Shown here piece after piece: positions 34,529 to 46,814 of a stretch of 64,000 bases of DNA (position 1 is the first letter of the stretch; every line of letters starts with the position of its first letter). Location of the stretch: contig NW_013657622.1 of assembly GCF_000142905.1 (NCBI RefSeq), positions 35,180-99,179 on the forward strand, in the 5' to 3' direction. The notes under the pieces were generated by a model. That model worked only from the letters and a program-made list of their open reading frames with translations, was not told the DNA's origin and ran no database searches. Both the position numbers and the translations under genes were made by a program. This stretch comes from Thecamonas trahens ATCC 50062. Its lineage: Eukaryota > Apusozoa > Apusomonadida > Apusomonadidae.

Positions 34529-36430
34529 ATGTTCTCCACCCTCCTCTACACCAAGGACGAGGTCCACGTCCATCCGGACGCCGACGCCTCGTCGCACATT
34601 GCCGGCCGTCTCTGCATCGTCCACTCGGACGAGCCGGACTCTCCGCCGCTCTCGCTCACTTGGTCGCCGTACTCACTCCTGGCCAAGGCTGCGGGTGCTG
34701 CTACCGCACGTGCTGTGCTGGAGGCTGACCCGGAGGCCTTTGTGCTGACGGATGCCCATGCGGGCCCTGCAGAAGGGGCTGAGCTGGCCGACGGAGAGGA
34801 GAAGATCGCTGATCCTGAATTGCTGGAGCTCTCGCCGATTTCCTCACTCGCTCCCCGGGATCATGCCCTTTGTGTCCCGCTGGTCGAGCTCAAGGCTGTC
34901 TCCCGCTTCCAACCCGAGCATGGCATCCCGTCGCTGGTCATCGAAATCGACCACGGCATCACCTTTCCGCCGCTCTTCTTCCACAATGGCGGCGTCCGCG
35001 AGCTGTTTGCCCTCCTCGACGGCCTCGTCGCCCTCTCACCCCACCCGGACATTCCGGGCAAGTCGCTCGTCAACGACGCCTCCTCGCTTCTTGCCCAGTC
35101 TCTCGACGCTCTCGATCTCGAGCTGCTCTCGCCTGCAGGCGCCGCCGCGCCTGTGGCCCAGCTCCCGCCGGCGGCTTCACCTCAGTTGACAGAGCAGTCG
35201 ACAGGCTCGCGCGCAGGCGCTGCAGCTGCCTCGTTCTTCGGCACACTCACTTCGATCGCGTCGATTGCCAAGACCGCGGCTTCGTCGATGCTGCGCCCGG
35301 TCTCGGCCGCCGGCCCACCGCCGCTCTCCAACGCCCAACGCCAGCTCCTCGGCGAGTCTGGCCGCATCCGCGCCGAGCCGCTCACCCACGACGAGTTTAC
35401 CGCTCACTACGCCGCTCGCGAGCACGACGACGGTCGACTCGTTGACAGCCCCGCCCGCGAGGCTGCACTCCGCCGCCGCATCTTTGACGGCGGCCTCGAC
35501 TCGGACCTTCGCCCGCTCCTCTGGCGGTTCTTGGTCGGCCTCGTCGACATGACCGCACCGGCCGCCGCCGTCGCCGAGCGCGAGGCCCTCCTCCGGTCCA
35601 ACTACGCCACGCTCCGCAAGCAGTGGGCTACCATGTCGCCGGCTCAGGTCGCTCGCTTCTCCAAGCTCCGCGAGCGGCAGCACCGCATCGCCAAGGACGT
35701 CGTCCGCACCGACCGCGGGCACCCGTACTTTGCTGGCGAGGCCAACCCGCACCTCGACGACATGACCTCCATCCTCACCTCGTACCTCTTCTACAACTGG
35801 GATCTCGGCTACGTCCAGGGCATGTCTGACCTCCTCGCGCCCATCATGGTTGTCCACCCCGACGATGAGGCCCTGGCCTTTTGGGTTTTTGAGCGGGTCA
35901 TGGCCCAGTGGCAGAACAACTTTGGCAAGGACCAGCTCGGCATGCGCGGCCAGCTTGAGGCTGTCGCCCGCGCTCTAGCCGTCGCCGATCCCGAGCTCCA
36001 CGCCTTCTTTGTCTCCACAGACGCACTCAACCTCTTCTTTTGCTTCCGCTGGATGCTTGTTCGCTTTAAGCGCGAGCTCGCCTTTGACGACGTCTGCGCC
36101 CTCTGGGACGTCCTCTGGTCCCGCTCCGTTGGCTCCGACACTGCCTCGCGCTCCTGGCACATTGTCGCTGCTGTCGCCCTCCTCGTCCAGCACCGCACCG
36201 CGCTCCTTGGCGCCCCGTTTGACGACATCCTCAAGTACATCAACGACCTCTCTGGCACCATCGACGTCAACGACCTCCTTGTTCGCGCTGCCGTCCTCTT
36301 TGACATCGTCACTGAAAACATCGGTGAGGACGCCGCTCTCGCTCTCTTCTCACCCGCGTCGGTGCCGCCCTCGCCTCCCCGCGACGCACAAACTAGCGAC
36401 ACCCACGACTCAGCTGCCTCGTCTTTGTAA
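34529..36430 (+). CDS. TBC-domain Rab GTPase-activating protein, TBC1D15/GYP7-like
   Basis: 633 residues. The N-terminal region, from MFSTLLYTKDEVHVHP, resembles the TBC1D15/17 N-domain. The TBC domain (about 305-600) has the dual-finger motifs: the arginine finger in RIAKDVVRTDR (about 385-395) and the glutamine finger in GYVQGMSDLLAP (about 425-436), with CFRWMLVRFKREL after. These proteins accelerate GTP hydrolysis by Rab GTPases such as Rab7 on late endosomes and mitochondria; which Rab is used here cannot be told. The start directly follows a CCA/C-rich leader, and no other in-frame Met is as family-like. The stop overlaps TAAACGCATGC, and the convergent deubiquitinase stop is 12 bp away. 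Confidence 0.88.
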   Translation: MFSTLLYTKDEVHVHPDADASSHIAGRLCIVHSDEPDSPPLSLTWSPYSLLAKAAGAATARAVLEADPEAFVLTDAHAGPAEGAELADGEEKIADPELLELSPISSLAPRDHALCVPLVELKAVSRFQPEHGIPSLVIEIDHGITFPPLFFHNGGVRELFALLDGLVALSPHPDIPGKSLVNDASSLLAQSLDALDLELLSPAGAAAPVAQLPPAASPQLTEQSTGSRAGAAAASFFGTLTSIASIAKTAASSMLRPVSAAGPPPLSNAQRQLLGESGRIRAEPLTHDEFTAHYAAREHDDGRLVDSPAREAALRRRIFDGGLDSDLRPLLWRFLVGLVDMTAPAAAVAEREALLRSNYATLRKQWATMSPAQVARFSKLRERQHRIAKDVVRTDRGHPYFAGEANPHLDDMTSILTSYLFYNWDLGYVQGMSDLLAPIMVVHPDDEALAFWVFERVMAQWQNNFGKDQLGMRGQLEAVARALAVADPELHAFFVSTDALNLFFCFRWMLVRFKRELAFDDVCALWDVLWSRSVGSDTASRSWHIVAAVALLVQHRTALLGAPFDDILKYINDLSGTIDVNDLLVRAAVLFDIVTENIGEDAALALFSPASVPPSPPRDAQTSDTHDSAASSL

Positions 36431-36445
36431 ACGCATGCACCGCTA
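36428..36445. terminator. Shared 3' junction of two convergent genes
   Basis: TAAACGCATGCACCGCTA: the + stop codon is the start of TAAAC, a GCATGC palindrome follows, and the last three bases are the complement of the opposite gene's TAG stop. The transcripts must overlap. The role of TAAAC or GCATGC in 3'-end formation is inference. Confidence 0.35.
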
Positions 36446-39400
36446 CGGCTCGTCGTCCGACACCACCATCTCCTTCACCCCATCGTGGCCGTCCCCAAAC
36501 TCGCCGTCACCAGCCTGGGACCCGTCGTCGCCGTCGCCGTCGTCGCTGCCGCCGTCGTCGCTGTCGACGTCGTCGTCGCCGGTCTCGGCCTCGGCCTCGG
36601 TCTCGCCTTGGACCGCCCGCATCACGTAGCTGGCATCCAGCACGCCAACGATGTGGGCAAAGGCAAAGAGATGCTCCTCGCGGGTCTTGGCATCTAGGTC
36701 CGGCTTCTTCGGCTTGGACTTCTTGGGCGTCACCGGCGACATGAGCATGTCAGTCGAGTCATCATCCGACTCAGCCACGTACGTCCCGGTCACCATGTCC
36801 ATGCCGTACCTCCTGAAGCCGAGCTCCTCGTCGTCATCCGAGCCAAATGCGGTCGCACCGTGGAACCGCGTCGCCGCGTGTCGCGTGTAGTGCGTCGCCC
36901 GCCACACATCGCCGTCCACAGGCTTGTCCCACGTCCCAATGTCCTCGTCCGACTCAGGGTCCTTGCCCTTGAGCCGCCGCCGCTCCTCCGCCGCTGCCGC
37001 TACCGCTGCCGCTGCCTCGGCCGCAACACGCGCCGCTGCCGCTGCCTCTGGGTCGGTATCTTCGTCAACCTCGGGGAGGGCCGGCTCCGGTGGCGTCTCA
37101 GGCTCCGGCGGCAGGCCACGCGCTAGCCGCATGCCCGCGGCCTCGGCCTTCTCCACCGCCGCTGCCTCGATGCCGGCCGCCACCATTTGGCCCCGCATCC
37201 AGTTGACTAGCCCAGCAACAGCCCGCTTCTGGCTTGCGACATAGTTGGCGACGTCGTCAAAGATCGCCACTAGCTCAGCGAGCCAGATCAGCGCCCGGAG
37301 CGCAACCCGCGGCGTCCGCGGCCGCTTGAGCTGCACAACTCGGAGGAGGCCAAACTGCGCGGCGTGTGCCACCGGCGAGAGCGCCCACGGAAGCCGCGCC
37401 TCACGCAGCCCGTCGTCCAGCCGCAGAATTCGCCCCAGCAGGTCGAGGTTGCCGCTGAGATGCGACTCTGGCCGCATGTACAGCTGCCGCCCGATGATCG
37501 AAATAAACTGCTTCGACAGCGCCCGGTGGCCGTACGACAGGTGCTCACATACGGCCGCCACAGCCTCATGGTTGTAGTTCATCTGGATCATTTGCGTGAG
37601 CCAGTGCTGGCCAATCACCACCGTCACCGTCCGCTTCGGCAGAACTACCACCGTCTCGTCGTCCTCGGCCATTAGCGTGGTCGGCGGCACGCCCTCGCCG
37701 GCCGTCGCACACCCGCGGAGCACCGTCGCGTATGTCGCCATAAAGTGCGTCAGGTCCGGAAGCTGGTTGTCGTCCATGATCTGCACGCGCGGAATGTTGC
37801 CCTTGAGCGGCTGGGCCAGAAAGTAAGAGATGAAGAGCTGGAAGAACTCGGCGTCAACAAGGTACATTCGCGTCTTCCACGAAATCTCTGCAAAGCCGCG
37901 GAAGAGCCGCCAATACTGCCGAAAGTTGCGCCAGTACGTCCGCGAGACCTCAAACTCGTCCCACACAGCGTCGATGAACCGCATCACAGACGCCGCAGGC
38001 ACCACACGCGCCTCCTCGCCCTCGCCCGCAGCCTCCTCCAGCCGCTCGTCAAAGAGTGGCGTCTCGTACTGCGCCACAAGCTTCATCACGTTGACAATGA
38101 GCGCAACCACGTTGATCCGCACGCTCTCCTTGGGGCACACCAGCGTCAGCGGCCGGATAAACGCCCGCGCGTAGTCAAGGAACCACACCCCAGCAGGCAC
38201 ATGCCGCGCATACAGAGAGTTGAGCAGCTCGAACCATGCAGAGAGCGCAGAGTCCTCGCGCGCCCGCACAAGCACTTCAAACACCACCCGCGTCCCCATC
38301 TGGATCATCCGCAGCCCAGAGTCAGCCTCCACGTCGGGCACCCCGTACGCCAGCACATCGTCAAACTCAAACTGCTGGCAGAGCCGCAGCACGTAGTCAA
38401 AGTACGTCGACGAGAAGAAGAACCGCTCGCGCGCAAACTGTACGTTCTCCCGCCACACGTGCTCCAGCACGTCCGCAGGCAGCCCGTCGCAGTCGCCGGC
38501 GCCGGCGCCAGCAGACTCGATTGACACCTCGCTCCTCGCCGACAACTCGCGCCTCGCGCCTTCGCCGTCCACAACCGCAACCTCGCCGCTTGCCGTTGCC
38601 TGTGGCTCCGGTTCGGGCGCAAGCGGGTCGACCCACCCGGCTGGGGCAGGACTCTTGCGCTTGTAGATGAGCATGTACGCCGACTTGGTCCGCGGGATGC
38701 CGCGCTCGATGTTCCGCCGCAGAGCCGAGCTCCAGGTCTTGACAATCTCGTCGCCGCCAAAGCACGCGGCCTCAAGCGAGGTCTCGATGTTGAACGGCGT
38801 CACGGCCTTGTCGTTGAACTCGAGCCACCGCCCGTCGCCCTCGCAACCCTCGTCGCCTTGCGCCCGGATGTACGAGTAGTAGTGCCCGCCCTGCGCCATG
38901 CCCGAGTGGACAAGGACGCCGGTCAGCTCGTACTCGTAGTACCACTCGGGCCGTGGCTCGAGCTCAAAGAGCGGCACCCCGCCGGCCTCCTTCTCGCGGC
39001 GGGCAAGGCCCTCGCGGGTCCACGGCTCAACGTTGAGCTCGAGTGGGAACGAGCACCGGTCGTTCACCTTGGTCCGCTCCATCGTCTCATAGTTAAACTC
39101 AAAGCGCTTGAGGTGGACAATGAACACGTCCGAGAGCGAGTGCAGGCACGCGCCCTTTGCCGCCGTGATCTTGCGTGAGTGCGGCTCGCAGTAGTACGCG
39201 TTCTCGCCCTCCATTACGTCCGGCTCAACGTAAAAGTCCAGCGCCTCCTCAATAGACGCCTTGCCCTTGATGTCCAGCGAGATGTTGTAGAACTCCTCTA
39301 GCCGCTCGCCGTAGTACGGGTACTCGTCCTCGCGCGATCGGATCTGGTTCGAGAGCTTGCCGCCAAACAGCTCGAGCATCTGCTCTGCCCCGCTCCCCTC

Positions 39401-42400
39401 GACCTTCAGCTCGTCCTCCAGCCGCTGGCAGAGTAGGTTGAAGAACTCGTTGACATCCTGCTGGACCTTGGGGTTGATCGGCCGGCCCTCCCAGTCCTTA
39501 AACGCCCCAAGGAAGCCCTCGGGCCCGTACGCCTTCTTGTTCGACTCGAGCAAGTTGACAAAGATAATCTGCAGTTGCTTGAGCAGCGAGTCCTCGTTGC
39601 TCCCGCCAGCGCTTCCGCCTGCCCCGGGTCGCAGTGCAAGCACTCCGCGCCGGAACGGGGCCATCATGAACAGCTGCTGGAGCATGGCGTTGACATAGCA
39701 TGTACACCCAAAGTTGACCAGGCCGCAGTACCCACTCGCCGCACGCGCGTTGGCGCCCGGGTAGTACCGCCAGCCGGAGACCTGTGCAAACGAGTCATCC
39801 TCGTGGTGCGGTGCAAGCTTCTCCAGCAGGCTCGCCGCAGAGCTCGACGAGAGCGACGCGAGCTGAAGCTGGAGCGAGTATGCCGCCTGCCGCGTCCGTG
39901 GCGACTTGCACATCGGTGGTGGTGGCGCATCCGATGACCGCCGGTCGTCCGCAGCAAGCGTCGCAAACAGCGCGTCCTCGTGGAGAACGTCGACCAGCCC
40001 AGCCGCAAGGCTCCCGGCTGCCTCTAGCCGCGTCGCAATGACGCCAGCAGCAGTCTCGCTCAGCGTCACCTTGTCAAGCACGCTCGCGTCACCGCTCACC
40101 ACCACCCGTGCCACGTCGAGATAGCCTGCGAGCACCTCGTCCGTCACGCCGTCGTCGTACTCGCGAGTCCCGCGGGTCAGCAGGCACTCGATTGCTGAGC
40201 AGGCGACCGTCGTCAGCTCCTCGTTTGCAATCCCGCGCGTGGAGATTGTGCTCGAGATGAGCTCCACAAGCAGCGAAAAGTACTCGCGGTACTGGTCCAT
40301 CGGCGCCGGCGCGCTGCTCCCCGCAAACGGCGGAAGCAGACCAAGAAGCCGCTGGAGGAACAGCTCGTGTGGCCCGTTCTTGCTGCTGCTTGCACCGACC
40401 TGTGAGACAAGGTTGTAGAGGCCGATTGCAACCTCAGCCCGAACTCCCGCGTCGCCGCACTGGATGAGCGCTGTGTCGAGAAACTCCGAAGTCATGGCCG
40501 AGGTGAGTACCGAGAGGTGCGCCGGCTGCGAGACAATGCAGAGGACAATCAGTCGCATCGAGTACGCGGTGACCTCGGCGGCAGTCTCGGACGCGCCTTG
40601 CTCGCTCGCTGCCGCCGCCACCAGGCTCACCAGCGCAGGCACCAGATCGGCGACGCTGACGGTCTCAAGAAGAACGCGCTTGGCGGCCTCGCTTGCAGTG
40701 TACTCGGCAATCATGGCGGCAAAGGCTGCACCGGCAGACGACGTTGTGGTGGAGCCTGCCGATCCGCCGCCGCCCGAACCGGGCGTCGAGCAGACCGGCG
40801 AGACAAGTCCGGTCGGCGTGCTAGGGGTCGGCACGCCTGCACCCGAGCCGGCCACCGGGCTCGCCGGCGCCGGCGCTGACGTCTCGTCCGAGAGCGCGCC
40901 GCGGAGGAAAAACTCGAGGACCTTGAGGATGAGCGCGAGCGATGCGTTGCGCTGCTCAGTGTTGTCTGGCGCAGCGGTGCCGGAGTCGTTACCAGCTGTT
41001 GTCAGCTCAGCGCCGGCAAAGATGCCGTACAGGTGCTGGACGCCGCCCGACTCGACAAAGACCCGGCACCACTCGGCGCGGGCGGTGACGTCGCGGCCTT
41101 CATCGACCGGGAACAAAATGGTGTCGATGATCTGCAGCGCATACAGCAACCGGTAGACCGAGGCCGGGTCGATGAGGCCGGCCCAGCCCGCGTCGCCAAG
41201 CTCGAGGTGAGTGAGCTTGCGGAGAATAACCTGGTTCGTGGGAATAACCATGAGCAGGTCCCAGATCTGCGGGCCAACACCGGCGCAGGCCGCTGACGAG
41301 ACGAGCGAGAACAGGACGTCCATGTACTGCTGGTTCGACGAGAGCATCATCGGTGGGTAGACAACCAGTCGCTGGGAGCCGCTTCCGGAGCCATCGTCCG
41401 AGCCGTCGTCGCCGTCGGGGAACGCCATGCGGTGCGCAGCCGGGTTGGTGGCGTCGTCGCCGCCGCCGGGGGCATCAGCCTTGGTCTCGGCCATCTGGGT
41501 TGCAAAGGCTTCGAGCTCGGACTTTTGAACCGGGTCGAACAGAAGCATAGCAGCCTCGTTGACATCAAACGACTCCTTGCGCAGCGCGAGGAGCGCCACG
41601 TTGGCGCTGGTCTCGCACGTCACCATCAGCTGCTGGGCCATCTCCATGGCGTTGGCCGGGTCCGAGCTGGCATCGAGGAGCTCGGACGAGAGGCTCGGCT
41701 TGGTTGCGCCGAACGTATCGCCCATCCGGCTCCGGCGAGTTGTGGCGTCGTCGGCCAGCGTCTCGGGAATGCCCGAGGAGAGCCCGACCGAGGCCTTGTC
41801 GCGGAGTGAGGCGTCGGCAAGGGTGCACGAGTCATCGTCGAGCGTGCGACCAGCTGCCTTGAGAACAAGCGCGGCGGCAGGCTCGGTCCAGCCGTCGAGC
41901 GCAGCGGCGACAGCCGAGCGAAGCGCGCCAACGGTAGCCAGCGAGTGCAGGTGGACCTCAAAGACGCCCTCGGGGCTTGTCGACTCAATGCCGTTTTCGA
42001 TGCGAAGGGTGAGTGGGCGTCCGCGCGCCGACGCGCCGTGGGCGCGAGTCCCGCCGGCCTCGGACGAAGTCTTGGCAAAGAGTGTCTTCAGGACAGTAAG
42101 GCAGGCGTGAATGCGGCGGACGGCCTCGGCTGTTGAGACTGGGTCGGCCTCGGCACACTCGGCGGTCTCGAGACCCTCTTCCAGCTTGCGGAAGATGCAG
42201 GCGAGAAAGGCGGCGCGGACGTCTGAGAGCGCAACTGGATCGGCCTTGACCTCGGCAGACACGTTCTCGTGAAGCTCGACAAGGAGCTCGGTGGCCGAGC
42301 AGATGACAGTCTGGTCGTGCGCCTCGAGCACAAGCTGCCACAGGTACTCGACAGCAAGCTTGGTCGGTTGGTAGATGACAAAGTCAAACGAGGCTGTAAC

Positions 42401-45400
42401 CTGCGACGGTGGCGCGTGAGTCCGGCGAGTGCCAACACCTGCCGGTGTCGGCTCGGTCTTGGCCCACTCGAGCGCACCGACGCCGACAAGGGCGTGGATG
42501 AAGAACTTGCGGAAAGTGGCAAAGGAGGTCGGCGTGGCCCGTGTCGGTGGCTCGACCTCGAGCGTGCAGCTGAGCAAGGCGTGAGCGTCGTCGATGGTGA
42601 GGAGCGTGCACTCGCTCGGGCTCAGCGAACTGCCGAGCCACGTGTAGAAGAGCTCGGCCTCGGCCGGGACAGCGGCGTCGATGACCATGGAAGCGTGCAA
42701 CGCCTGGACCTGCTCAAGGGAGAGGACTGAGCCTGGTGGCGAAGTGAGGGCGGTGAGGAACTCGAGGCGAGTCCTGAGCTCGGCCATGTATTCGGGCGAC
42801 GAGGGCGAGACGGCTGCGGCGGTCGACTTGGGGCTCTCTGGCGCGGCGTCGGCATTGGCTCCGGTCTCCTCGGCATCAGCAGGCGGCTCGAGCGGCAGCG
42901 GTTCGTCGCCGCTTGCATCGCCGAGGCTGTCCCCTGAGGTGGGAGTGTCATTGTCGAGCGGTTTGGCCATGGCCTTGAAAAGCGGGAGCGAGGCAATGAG
43001 GATCTTGTCGAGGCTGTGGTCATCGCGAAGCGAGCGGAGGACCGCAAGCTGGGTCTCCTTGACGTGGGCAGCGTGGATGTCGGGGTAAGTCTCGATGATA
43101 GCGAGGAGGCACTTGATGCCGGGAGTGGCGAGAGGGGCGTCGACGAGGGCGGCGGCAATGCGGACAATGGCGGCGGCGCGCTCAGCGCGGAGCGCGTAGA
43201 CCTTCCAGGCGTCGCCGATGCAGTCGAGCAGGTAGGCAAGGATGTCGGCAGAGAGCACGTCGGCGCGGTCGAGGACGGTGGAGAGCATCCAGGCGAGGAG
43301 TGGCTTCTGGTGGGCAGTCGAGCGCTTGATGAGGACGCGGACGAGCGAGAGCATGTCCTTGGTGAGAGCCTCGAGCGGCAACGAGGCGAGCGAGTTGAAC
43401 ATGAGACCAACCATCTCGATGGGGATCTGGTAGGCAACCTTGCGAAGGAGCTCGAGGACGGCGGCGGCGTAGATCTCGTGGGCGTTGATGACGCACTCCC
43501 AGAGCATGGCCATGGCGGCGTCGGTGAACGCCCTTTGCTTGATGAGAAAGAGGACGAGCGGTGAGGAGCGCCGGAGGAGCTCGGCGTGTTTGGACGCGCC
43601 GGTCAGAGTCTCAAAGATCGAGTGCTCCGCGAGCCACTCGAGGAGGGCCTCAGGGGTGAGCCACTTGGCAGCCTTGATGGAGGCCACGCGCCTGGTGGCC
43701 GCCGCCCACGCCCGCTTCTCGACCATGGACAGGAGTTCGTTGAGGAGGTCCATGCCGTGGATCCGCTGCTGGAGCGAGGACGACGAGAGTAGGCGGAGGG
43801 TGAGGTCGAGGTGGAGCGGCTCGACAACGCCGCCGGCTTCTTCGGCCTCCATGCTCACCTCGAGCGCGCTCTGGAGCTGGTCAAGCATGACAATGGCAGT
43901 GGCCGGCGCGAGCTCACGCAGCTCGGCGTCGTCGAGGCTGCGAAGGTAGTGCTCGAGAGCGGTGGCCATGGCAGACATCACCTCCTTGCACCGCGGCGAC
44001 GTCATGTATCCCGAGGCGGTGATAGCTCGCAGCATGCCAGTGAGGATGTGGATGATGCTGAGCGGAGTGCGGGCGTCGCCGCTGCGCCCGATGTGGGCGA
44101 CGACGGCGGCAAAGCCACCCGTCCGGCCAAAGTGCGAGACAAACTCGCGGAGGAGATTCGAAGACCAGTGGCGAACCCGCGGCATGGTGCCCCATTCTGT
44201 CTCGACCATGGCGTCGGCATCGACATCGGCATCGGCATCGGCATCGACATCGGCATCGGCATCGGCATCGGCATCAGCGTCAGCCTGGACGTCCGCATCG
44301 GCCTCGGCATTGGGAGTGCTGCGGTTGTTGGCACAGGGCGAGGACTTGTCGTCGGACGGCGGCGAGACAACAACGTACTCGTCGTCGTCCGAGGCCAGTT
44401 CCTGTCCCTTGATCTGGGCCTCGACCTCGGGCGAGGCCTCCTCATCGACGCGCGCCGAGGCAGCGTCGGTGGCAGAGGCGACGGTGCACTCGGCGTCGAT
44501 CTTGGCACGGTGGGCGGCATACGTGGTGTGAGTGGCACGTGGGAAGAGATAAAACTGGCGAGTCGAGTCAAAGATGCGGCGGAGTGTGTCGGCGATGCCC
44601 TTGGAGTTGGTGGGCAAGGCGAGGCGGCAAAAGTCTAGCGCGGCGACGACAAAGTCTGCAGCGCGGTAGCAAATGTGGACTTGGAGGTAGCGGGCCTTGA
44701 GTACGGTGCGGACAGCAGCCGGTAGGGCCGTGTCAACAAAGTACTCGGCGTGCTCGGGCGGCGCCATTTCCCCTGCAATGTACGCTGTCATAGCTGCCTC
44801 CATCATCTCCAGGTATGGACCTGGATCTGCCGCTGTCGATCAAGCCCGGTGCACAGCCAGCAGGAGGAGCAGCAGGAGCAGGAAGAAGAGGATAAGGTGC
44901 GGGACAGGATGAGACGGAAGAAAAAGAATACACCCATGACCCATGTCCCAGTTGAGAAGCACCAGGATCAGAAGGGGGGGGGGGGGGGGGGGAGGAGCGT
45001 GACCAAAGGAAGAAGAACACGCCCACGCCCCATACCCCAGACCAGCAACACCAGGACCAGGACAGGACCAGCAGGAACAGCAGGACGAGAACCAGGAAAA
45101 TCAGCACGAGGACCATAATAAGTAGGACAGGGGGCAAGAGGGGGAAGAGGAAGAGGATGGGGGGGGCAGTCACCGCATAGAAGCCGTCGACCCAGCGACA
45201 GCACCAGCGACAACCAAAGGAGACAGAGACAGCGAGACAACCAGCGCGACCGACCCAAGCAACAAACACAAGCCAAGCCATCCATAGAGTAAGTATACCA
45301 GGAAGAGGAGGAGGAGGAGAAGGAGAAGGGGAGGATGGACCAACAGTCACCCACTAGGTGTGTGTAGGGAGGGGGGGGGGGANNNNNNNNNNNNNNNNNN

Positions 45401-45598
45401 NNNNNNNNNNNNNNNNNNNNNNNNNNNNNNNNNNNNNNNNNNNNNNNNNNNNNNNNNNNNNNNNNNNNNNNNNNNNNNNNNNCACACACACACAACCACC
45501 ACCACCACCACCACCACCACCACCACCACAGTAAACATACCATTCTCAATGCCCCGCTTGATAGTGTCATACGTGTCCTTGTACTCGGCAGAGGACAT
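36443..45598 (-). CDS. Ubiquitin-specific protease, USP9X/FAF-like giant deubiquitinase
   Basis: About 2811 residues from two exons. Exon 1 (45541-45598) encodes MSSAEYKDTYDTIKRGIEN plus one base. Exon 2 (36443-44820) continues PYLEMMEAAMTAYIAG in frame after a GTATGT...CCAG intron. A long helical ARM-like scaffold is followed by a ubiquitin-like segment (about 945-1030), a UBA-like helix region, and the peptidase C19 domain with Cys box GLVNFGCTCYVNAMLQQL (about 1710) and His box VLVHSGMAQGGHYYSYI (about 1985). It removes ubiquitin from substrates. Order and length match USP9X; USP24 and USP34 types are also possible. Oddities are an Ala-Asp repeat near residues 180-210 and a very acidic C-terminal tail. 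It converges on the TBC gene at 12 bp. Confidence 0.9.
44821..45540 (-). other. First intron of USP gene
   Basis: 720 nt, starting GTATGT and ending ATCCAG on the minus strand. It interrupts a Gly codon (phase 1), which is restored exactly by splicing. It contains a CCA/GTG microsatellite (45493-45530), a G run (44976-44993), a G-rich run next to the gap, and the gap itself. Confidence 0.88.
45383..45482. other. Assembly gap (100 N) inside intron
   Basis: Exactly 100 N, flanked by a G run and a CA/CCA microsatellite. Confidence 0.99.
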
Positions 45599-45698
45599 AC
45601 TCCTGCTGGAATGGTGAGTGGGGGGGGGAGGGGGGAGGAGCCGGAGAGAGCCGAGTGCAGGTGTTGTTGTCACGTTCGGTCATTCGTCGCTCGTAGGT
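45599..45698. promoter_or_regulatory. Upstream segment of USP gene
   Basis: Contains a G run at 45620-45634 (C run on the USP coding strand, about 25 bp before its ATG) and then passes into the 15-bp minisatellite. Confidence 0.45.
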
Positions 45699-46668
45699 CG
45701 GCCACTCACACACCGGCCACTCACACATCGGCCACTCGCACACCGGCCACTCACACATCGGCCACTCACACACCGGCCACTCACACATCGGTCACTCACA
45801 CATCGGCCACTCGCACACCGGTCACTCACACACCGGCCGCTCACACACCGACCACTCACACACCGGCCACTCACACACCGGCCACTCACACATCGGCCAC
45901 TCGCACACCGGCCACTCACACACCGGCCACTCACACATCGGCCACTCGCACATCGGCCACTCACACACCGGCCACTCTCACATCGGCCACTCGCACATCG
46001 GCCACTCGCACATCGGCCACTCTCACACCGGTCACTCACACATCGGCCACTCACACACCGGCCACTCGCACACCGGCCGCTCACACACCGGCCACTCACA
46101 CATCGGCCACTCGCACGCCGGCCAATCACACATCGGCCACTCGCATCGGCCACTCGCATCGGCCACTCACACACCGGCCACTCACACATCGGCCACTCAC
46201 ACACCGGCCACTCGCATCGGCCACTCGCATCGGCCACTCACACACCGGCCACTCGCACATCGGCCACTCGCACGCCGGCCAATCACACATCGGCCAATCA
46301 CACATCGGCCACTCACACATCGGCCACTCACACACCGGCCACTCACACATCGGCCACTCACACATCGGCCACTCACACACCGGCCACTCGCATCGGCCAC
46401 TCGCATCGGCCACTCACACATCGGCCACTCACACACCGGCCACTCACACACCGGCCACTCACACATCGGCCACTCACACACCGGCCACTCACACATCGGC
46501 CACTCACACACCGGCCACTCGCATCGGCCACTCGCATCGGCCACTCACACATCGGCCACTCACACACCGGCCACTCACACACCGGCCACTCACACATCGG
46601 CCACTCACACACCGGCCACTCACACATCGGCCACTCACACACCGGCCACTCGCATCGGCCACTCGACC
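45699..46668 (+). repeat. 15-bp minisatellite, about 64 copies, with 13-bp variants
   Basis: Unit CGGCCACTCACACAC or ...CAT (15 bp), varying mainly at CACAC/CACAT/CGCAC. Shorter 13-bp copies CGGCCACTCGCAT occur in pairs at about 46140, 46212, 46388 and 46521, shifting the frame each time. It fills the divergent interval between the USP gene and the gene at 46815. Confidence 0.97.
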
Positions 46669-46814
46669 ACTCGCAGGTCAGCCATCGACCAAAAAGCAAC
46701 GATTATTTCCCCTTCGCCCCAACCATGTGACAGGTCACGGCCACCTTCAGCCACAGCCACGAACAGCCACGATAGCCACGATAAGCACCACACACCCCAC
46801 TACCCAGTCACACC

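Noticed and set aside
45611-45619. ATG followed by a GTGAGT donor, as a first exon for the gene at 46815
   Set aside because: It lies 12 bases from the well-supported minus-strand USP start, and no acceptor before 46815 restores an open frame.
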